64,000 nt of DNA from Endomychus coccineus. Lineage: Eukaryota; Arthropoda; Insecta; Coleoptera; Endomychidae. Shown piece after piece: positions 51,201 to 60,200 of the stretch; the first letter of the stretch is position 1; each line of letters opens with the position of its first letter. The notes under the pieces were generated by a model. The model saw only the letters and a program-made list of their open reading frames with translations. It was not told where the DNA came from and ran no database searches. Made by a program: the position numbers and the translations under genes. The stretch covers positions 165,673,962-165,737,961 of the forward strand of contig OY294068.1 of assembly GCA_958510875.1 (NCBI GenBank). Reading direction: 5' to 3'.

Positions 51201-54200
51201 CTATAAGAAGCATAAAAACTAGAAAGACAAGAGAGCAAAAGAAGAAGGGTTCCTGTCACAGTCAAAATTGAGACGCCGTTCCCGATATTACTTTGCTGAT
51301 GTCCCAGATAATCTCTTGTAGGAGTTATATATACTATGGTCATAAAAAATGGTCACCACTTTTGGATATAACACGAACTCCGTTTACCAAAATCCACCTC
51401 ACGCTCATTCAAAAGAGATCCATTCGGAATGAACGATTTTGGGCTTCCGGCCAGTTCAGAAAGATTTTTTGCCGGCCGGAATAATTCATTTAATTTACTG
51501 CGCTTTTATAACGTCACATCTACAAACTCAATATTAAAAGTAATTTTTTTCCATTTTAATTTGAAATATTCCGTATATTTTTCTCTGTAGTCATACGCTT
51601 AGACGCAAGAAGATGTTGACTGTAGCAACATAGTGAATGCGGCACTGGATTTATTGAAAGCATGCCAGAATATTTGTAGACGCGCTTGTATGTCATAAAT
51701 TATCGTAACATTTATTGTTTTCCTATGTAAGTTGAGACTAGTTTAATTTGAATGTTATATGTCTCAGAATTGAATGAAAGCGAATATAGATGTAATTCGA
51801 ACCTTGAGTAACTGTTGTTTACCGCGTTGTTACGGACTGATGAAATCCGTGAGATCTGTCTGACATTCATCCGCTAGTTGGTAAGTACGTACCTATTATA
51901 AGAGGTAATAAAATAATATGTAGATGCGTTGATATTCTACAAATGCTGACTCTAAGTCAATTCCAAATTTTACTGATTCAAATGATCACTTTTAAAATAC
52001 CAATCGGCTTTTGAAATTTCAATATTATGTCATATTTGGCTTCGTTCGCTTATACCAAACTTTTAATACTTATTTAATTTAACTTTAGAATGGATTTTCA
52101 ACACGTAGTGGCTGCTTCCTTCAATAAAGATATTAGTAAAACTTTGGGATAATCAAATATTTGAGATATAACCGCCATCTTCATTGATAAGATTACTGAT
52201 TCAAGTGAAATGTAAATGTAGTCAGGCTGCTATGCTACCAATGATGTTATAATAGTTTTCAATTTCATCTGCATATGAAAAAGATATATTTACATTCCCA
52301 GGGAAATTATTAATACCTGACTCATACACACGAATTTACATTTATGACAGATATTTAATATATTCCATCAAACAATAAGTCTAATATCTGAAGAATTAGT
52401 TTGGTAAAATTGGCATTTCACATCTTGATTTTGTTACCATTGACCGATGTGAACGATCTTGGTGTCAAAATTGATTTTGAAGCCGGGCTTTTGTTATCCC
52501 TATTTGTTAATTAACAATTAAGCCTCTAATTAATTGTTGATTTAGAACGATAATTAACTAATGTATTTGAGAAAAAAATATGAAAGGAAATTGGCCGCAA
52601 ATCGTTACTAGGGGGTTTTCAAGGTCGCTGATCACAAATCCGTCGCCAGAATCGGAAAATTCAGGAAAACTCGACATTTTTATGGAAAATTACAACCAAA
52701 ATCTGCGTACGGAAAACTCCATAATGTGCAACTGTTGCATCACTAGCGTAAAAAAATCACTCGGGAGGTTTCGAGGTCGCTGATCACGAATCCGTCGCCA
52801 GAATCGGGAAATTGAGAAAAACTCAACATTTTCATGGAAAATCACAACCTAAATTTGCAAATGTTGCATTACTAGCATCCCTCGAAGATTTTCGAGGTGG
52901 CCAATCACGATTCTGTTGTCATAATCATTTTATTTTATATGGATATTTTTTCACAAAAATTCCAAGAATTTATTCACAGCGACCTCGAAATTCTCCGATA
53001 GAATTGAATATTATTTGGAGAACTAAAAATTATTAAGCTTTCACTATACTACTATTTATTATACGAGAGCAATGTGAAAAGTTCCTGAAAAATAAAACAG
53101 TTGGCGCCACAATCCCATGTGACATTTGTGATGTACCATCCTTAACTAGAACGAATAAAAATGTTCAGACTGATATGTCATTCAGCTTTGTTTTGACACC
53201 CATCGAAAGCAGGCCACCTTGAAGATTTTTGTGAACTTGGAAATAAGTGAATTTGGCGTCTTGAGTAAACATTATTTGTTGCGTGAAAAAAACATTACGC
53301 AAACCAAAACATCGCTTGGTGAAAATTATGGGGACTCTTCACAATCGATTGGAACGATTCACAAGTGGTTTACTGATTTTCGTTGTGGTAGAACCCCGAA
53401 CGTTCTGGTCGTCCAATTGAGGTTACAATGCCAGAAATCGTCGATAAAATTCCAGGTATGATATTGGACGATCGGAGCTAAAGTGCACTAGATTGTTGAG
53501 GCTATGGGCATCTTAACCGAACTGGTACGGAACATGTTGCATAAATTTTTGGAAATAAGAAAACTATCTCCTCGATGGATGCCGCATTTGCAGTCACTTG
53601 AAAAAAAGCGCGACCGTCGGACAAGTCCAAAGGAGTGTTTGGCGATATTCAAGCGTGATAAGAAAGACGTTTTGCTCTGTTTTGTAATTGAAGATGAAAC
53701 ATGGATCCAGCACAACACACCAGAGACCAAAGAACAGTCGAAACAGTGGACTAGTCCTGGCGAATCGAAGCCGAAAAAGGCCAAAATGGGTTTATCGTCC
53801 AACAGAGTCATGGCGACAGTTTCTTGGGATGCACACGGTATCTATAATATCGATTGCCTTGAAAAGGGCAAAACGATCACCAGCGTATATTATGCAGGGC
53901 TGGATCGATTCGACGCCAATTTGGAGCGACAGCGGCCGCATTTGGCAAAGAAAAAGTGCTCTCCTACCAGGGCAACGCCCCGGCGCACAAATCCGCAGTC
54001 GCAATGGCAAAAGTCCATGAATTGCGCTACGAATTGGTTCGACATCCACCATATTCTCCATATTTGACCCCCTGCGATTTTTATCTATTTCAAAACTTGA
54101 TTTCCGCTTGGCGGAAAGAGATTTGGCTCCAAAGATGAGGTCATCGCTAAAATAAACGCCTGTTTTGAAGGATTGCCGAAATCATATTATTTGGAGGGGA

Positions 54201-57200
54201 TCGAAAAATTAGAAAAACGTTGGAAGTGTATTGGGCTACAAGGTTTTATGCTGAGAAACAAAATAACTTTTGACCAAATAAATCATTTCTTGATTCATTT
54301 TTCAAGAACTTTTCACCTTGGCCTATTATATAAAATAAAAATAATTTCATAGTCAAATTATGTGTTGAAAAGAATGGATAAAATAATAATAATGAATTAC
54401 ATAAATTTTTGTGAGTAGTATTTTAAAATTTTACAAATGATGCGTTGTTATAGACTGTAGACATACTCTTATCGTTTGTTACAATTCAATCGTTTAGGAT
54501 CATTGCAAGGTCGTCTGTAGCAGGTCGCACAAAGTTATTTTTCAAATATCGCTGTTGGATAATGTTTAGTTATTTTACAATAATAAGAATACGTTTCAAA
54601 CCCATTGTGGACATAAACAAAGGATCGATTTTCGTCCCACTTTCGCCGACGAAAGGCATCTCTCATCGTGTACTATGGTACACAGAATGCAACAACCTAT
54701 CTATCCCGAGTTCCGAGAAACCGATAGAGTTAGCGCTAACCACGCTCCTTTTATGATTCATACAGTTTTTCGAGTAAAACGTTCATTTGTGTGTATGTGT
54801 GTGTGTCAGGGTACCTGAGACCGTTGAAATACACCTGGCAAAGCGCGGGAACTTCTAGCGGGAGTTTCTTTATGAAGGACACTCAAGATGCAAGTTTTAT
54901 CTTGTGCGTGCGATGAACTGATGACTAAACATAAAGCTTGTTCGCTATTTGTTAAAACAAGCAGCTACATGATTATTTCTAGCTTCGGGCTTAAAATATA
55001 CGGGTATTTATGTCACGGAAGTAGTTGAGGATGTATGCTATTAGATAAAATTATGACATACTTTTTAAGCATCTATCTGCCAATTTATAATTTATTTATC
55101 AAAGTAATCCCATATGAAATATTCACTTGAATTTGGAAGTAATAAATTAAAACCATAAGATTACGGAGAGATGTGGCCAATGCAACATCAACATTTAGAA
55201 ACCTTACATAAAAGGTTAAAAAAACAGACACAAAAATTCCGGATGAGGTGCAGCACACGTTAAGCTTAAGTCCGAAATTTGTGTCGCCGGGTAAAAATAA
55301 ATTGCCTATCTACAATATAATTGCTAATTAAGAATGGGGAATTAGGAATAAAAATTAAGAGGAAAAAAAAATACAAATTTTGTAACATCTTGATAAATAA
55401 AAAGAATAAGCAGAAAGCAGAAAGAGGCATAGCAAAAATTCGTTTCAACTATCACACAAAAAGACAAAAGAGTTTTTAGATGCTTACCCTCAAACATTAG
55501 TTTTGAACGCGGATAAATATAATAACTACATAAAAGTGATATACCTTTAAGACACATTGTAAGTAATATTGGAGCGCCGACCTACAATTTATCAATTTTT
55601 TTATCAAAATCTATCGATAATATAATTGGAAAAAATTAATTTTACTTGAAAAACTCGTGGCATTTTAATGAACTTATAAAAATCCAATGCGTACCCGTAG
55701 ATCATCTATTAATTTCATTAATTTCCTTCAACGTTGTTTCTTTATTCACAAATATACCAGTCGTTTTGAATTGAATAACATTAAAAAACGTTGGGAAGAG
55801 ATTAAAAACCACAAACCTCTAGAGCAATCTGAATTTATAAATGCAGTAAAGTTTTGTTTAGAATGCACCTATTTTCAATACGGTGAGCAATACTTGGGCA
55901 AATATTCGGCACACTGCTAATATTTCTAACCTAGTGATGGAATACTTAAGCCGCGTCCAGACACAAACATTTCAGCGTAACATCGTAACAACGTAACTCC
56001 ATCGCGTAACAAAATTTGTACGCAACGAGGTTACAGTGTGGCAAAGTAAAATTGGCGAACATAGCGTCGCCGCGTATCATCGGTACGTAACATTTATACG
56101 TTCCAGTCCTAGTTCGTGTCGGTAGCAAGATAGACAATATGGACATGGAAGTTGCCAGTAATCCATTAATTTTTTTTTGCATTCATTTGTAGTAGTTTTT
56201 AAATGCTTAGCAATTTCATTCCATGCATCATTTTTTTATATTTTGTTGTAATATTTGGGATGTTTGCTATTCCACAAAATCTCCATTTCCCTGTAAATCT
56301 CGATTAAATCGAGCACGATTTCTTGTGTCCACTCCATTGCAAAACAAACACGGGTCTCAATAATAAATAAATAAACTAAAACTAGAGTTATGTGCACGCA
56401 CATGTGCGAAACACGTCCAGACCTGCAAACGGGGAGCGTAACATATGGTCGTTTCATTCCTTTGATGCGACGGGGAAAAACCGACAACTTAAGCCGCGTC
56501 TAGACACAAGCATTTCAGCGTAACATTGTAACAACGTAACTCCATCGCGTAACAAAATTTGTACGCGACGAGGTTACAGTGTGGCAAAGTAAAAGTCGCG
56601 AACATAGCGTCGCCGCGTATCATCGGTACGTAACATTTATGCGTTCCAGTCCTAGTTCGTGTCGGTAGCCTGATTTCTTGATTTTTAATTTTTCGCGCCT
56701 GAGCGATGCCAGTAATCCATTACTTTTTTTTTGCATTCATTTGTAGTAGTTTTAAATGCTTAGCAATTTCATCCCATGCATCATTTTCTTTTATTTTGTT
56801 GTAATATTTGGGATGTTTGCTACTCCACAAAATCTCCTTTTCCCTGTAAATCTCGATTAAATCGAGCACGATTTCTTGTGTCCACTCCATTGCAAAACAA
56901 ACACTAGTCTCAATAATAAATAAATCAAATAAAACTAGAGTTCTGTGCACGCACATGTGCGAAACCCGTCCAGACATGCAAACAGGGTGCGTAACATATG
57001 TTCGTATCATTACTTTGATGCGACGGGGAAAAACCGACAACTGATGGATCGCTGTGATGTTATGCTGCAACGTTACGTTGTTACGGTGTTACGCTGTTAC
57101 GTTGTTACGGGGAAGCGTCCACACTAGTTACGTGACGTGGTTACGGTTACGAGGTTCTGTTACATGTCTGGACGGGCCTTTATGGATCGCTGTGATGTTA

Positions 57201-60200
57201 TGCTGCTACGTTACGTTGTTACGGTGTTACGCTGTTACGTTGTTACGGGGAAGCGTCCACACTAGTTACGTGACGTGGTTACGGTTACGAGGTTCTGTTA
57301 CATGTCTGGACGGGTCTTTATGGATCGCTGTGATGTTATGCTGCTACGTTACGTTGTTACGGTGTTACGTTGGTACGTTATTACGGGGAAGCGTCCACAC
57401 TAGTTACGCGACGTGGTTACAATTACGAGGTTCTGTTACATGTCTGGACGGGCCTTTAGAGGAATCTATAATAAATTCATTAGATTTTCAACCCATTTTC
57501 TTCAAAGGGTATGTAGACGATTGCCTTATGTGTGTTTCCAAAGATAAAATTCAATTTACTTGTGAAAAGAAAGTGAACAAAAACATAAATTTCCTAGATA
57601 TGAACATTAGGCATGATGCAGATGGAAAGATAAAAACTAAACTTCGTGGTTTATTAAAGAAGTTTGGGCTCAACGTTATCTTCATTTCAATTCCGTTGCA
57701 CCAACATGTTATAAAAAAAGTATTATAAACAGTCTGACAGATCGTGCGGTTAAGTTGACCCACCCAGAGAATCGTCCCAAAAATGTAAAAATTGTTCGTT
57801 ATACACTGGAAATGAGTGGCTACCCAAAAAAGTTTTTCGATCCCATCATTAAAGAAAGAATAAACAAAATCTATAATGGAATGTCATATATAAATAAAGT
57901 AAACGGTAGTACAGATAATTTTATAACATCACCATACATTCCGGAGACCTCAGAGAAAATTAAGAAATGTATTACATACTGTGATTCGAAATGTATATAG
58001 AGCTTATGAAAATATTGCTTAGCAGCGGATTCTAAATTTATATAGGTACTCAAAATAGTACTTGTGTTACAATTTCGATTGTTCGTGTTTCTGTTCGTTT
58101 CGGCGACGTGGGTATTTTTTTAAATTAGTGCGATTAAGACGCCTTGTTGTGGTGATACAATTAGTTTTAAGAAATCACGTTTATACAGTTATACGTCTTC
58201 TGGTGATGGTCGTGAGACGAAACGTAAAGACGAAAATAATAAGCATATGTGTTAGTGTGACCTCTTTATCGAGAATTTTTATATGAAACCATACATATAT
58301 ATATTCCGACAAGTTGCCATTATTTTTTTTTGTATTAATCTATAATCAACTGACTAAGACTAGAATATCCGAACTGATCGAAGGCCCAAATATAGACTTC
58401 GAGTTCCTCGATGGAACGAATATCTATTAAGAAAAAGCTGGAGTGATAAAAAATTCATTATGGAGCATATTTTTATTAAGTAAATCAAATATGTATAAAT
58501 ATACATATACATATGAAATCAGAGCCTATTTTTGGTTCTAGTGGGCCCTAGGCTCATCTACCTTCTGGGCCCCTTCGCAGGATTAGGAATAAAGCATTAA
58601 TAGCGGCGCAGGCGAAAAACTTGGTGTCAGAAATAGAACAAAAAAACAATAGCAATAAGTAGTACTTACTGTCAAAAACCAACATATATCATTTTCTCAA
58701 CATAAAATAGATGTAACACAAAATAAATAAAATGATGGAAGTAACACAGAACACAAATAATAAAATACTGGAAAACGGTCTTAATAGAAGTAAAAATACA
58801 AAACCAACGTTCCTATTAGCCTAAAGCGCGTTAAATCAAAATATTTCAATTTTTCTTTTGCCCATTTTAAATTCCGCAAATTGGTTTGTAATTTCATTAG
58901 AATCTATGTTATCTAGTACCTCATTTCTTTTGGTTAGTATCTTCATGCAATTGGATTAGAGCCATTTTAATTTCATTGAAAAAAATTGCAAGAGACTTAA
59001 CAGCGTCGGATCTAGCGGAACATCTGGTATCGCATATTTTTTTAACAACCAATGGCTTGTTTTCCAAACATCAGTCTAGAACACTTCGTCTATACGTTGG
59101 TGCTAAGAAAAAATTGTACAAAAGTTGGACATGATCAAAATATGTACTTGCTTCCAAACAACTTTCCGCAGCACTGTTTCCGATCAAGTTTAATGAATGC
59201 TACGAAATGTGCACTTTTTGCCTTATATTTTGTTTTTGTCTGTAAACCATTATATCTCAGACATGTTTGACGCGTTATCATAACTTTGTCCCCGGCAATA
59301 ATCAATATTTGTCAAAATTTTTCGATTTATCCAAAATTACATTTGCCAGATTCTCCGCAGTATGAGAAATTATACCCTCAAGGCCAAAACATTTTTCTAC
59401 TGGTTTTCCGTTCGATAAAACATATCTAACGATTAAAGTGAGTTTGTCAATATGAGAAATGTCGGAATCGAGTGAACAATTAAAGAAAAGTATTTTGCGG
59501 CACGTAAATCTTTTAGGATGTAATTTAGAAGAAAAGAGAAGACCTTTTACTTTTCTCTTTCATTGTCTCTTATTCTTTCCTTCTTGGGTTTTTCGCTGGT
59601 TCTTGGTCTGGAAAAAAAAGTTCATACCCATATTTATATATGGCCAAATTCGAACGTCTTAAATGAAGAATCACGTTGATTACTATCAATTCTGATATTC
59701 AAACTGGTGGGTTTCATATCATTTACAAAATGAGTCTTCTGTGTAAAAGAAACTGAATGGTGTTAAAAAAATCGATGGTAGAACCAGTTACTTTATGGTA
59801 ATTTATCATTATGATTAAATGAAAGAACAAGTACTCTGTTTATTCAACGAAATGGCCATTGCATGAGGCTATGTTATTAACAATCTAACTTACCTACCTA
59901 AAAAAGGGTAAACAACACAACTCACAAACATGAACGAACATTTCAAAACGACAGAAGAAAGAATCGCCGACTGGCAAAAGTCCAAGTCAAGCCACTGAGT
60001 AATATTTCAGTCTACTCTTCAGTGAATATAACCCGATATATTTCAGTGAGCTAAGCCTCTTCTGATTCAATTCATCTTATCAAGGATGTATCCATCATAT
60101 TTGTAGATCATTGTAGTGGTCAACGACATGACATTCATACCTTTATTGCTACTGCTTCGGCACATATACTGAAATGACAATTCCCTTAGTAGGCTTAAAA

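Larger units (their letters stand above)
55949..57455. mobile_element. PIF/Harbinger-type element with TTA target duplication
   Basis: Termini AGCCGCGTCCAGACA and, reverse-complemented, AGGCCCGTCCAGACA are inverted repeats (2 mismatches). TTA flanks both sides (55946-55948 and 57456-57458), the 3-bp duplication typical of PIF/Harbinger. Inside are two tandem ~543-bp units (starting 55949 and 56492), each with the left terminus and a minus-strand MADF gene remnant, then three 139-bp repeats. No DDE transposase is present. MADF/Myb-SANT proteins are the usual second gene of PIF/Harbinger elements, so this is a derivative of a once-autonomous element. Confidence 0.85.
55166..58290 (+). mobile_element. 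Penelope-like element split by a Harbinger element
   Basis: Left part 55166-55948: degenerate N-terminal text complementary to that of the 29.4-29.7 kb copy, then NVVSLFTNIPV-like, NNIKKRWEEIKNHKPLEQSE, NAVKFCLECTYFQYGEQYLG and LVMEYL (PLE RT). After the Harbinger insertion, right part 57456-58290: EESIINSLDFQPIFFKGYVD DCLMCV (YVDD), FLDMNIRHDADGKI and SGYPKKFFDPIIKERINKIY. The frame then stops and the GIY-YIG domain is deleted, joining straight to the 3' UTR and a damaged hammerhead. Confidence 0.85.

Noticed and set aside
51113..51343. Hydrophobic 76-codon minus-strand frame
   Set aside because: Membrane-like composition is expected by chance in AT-rich DNA; no signal, splice or family support.
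57054..57728. 224-codon open frame
   Set aside because: Arises from the 139-bp repeat units of the Harbinger element and then runs by chance into the PLE RT fragment; the cysteine-rich repeated peptide is a translation of GTTACG runs.
4941..58232. The recurring CUGAUGA...GAAACGUACGUA module as a transcription-factor site or simple repeat
   Set aside because: The order of core bases, paired stems and position at PLE 3' ends fit a hammerhead ribozyme much better; copies with changed core bases are noted as degenerate.
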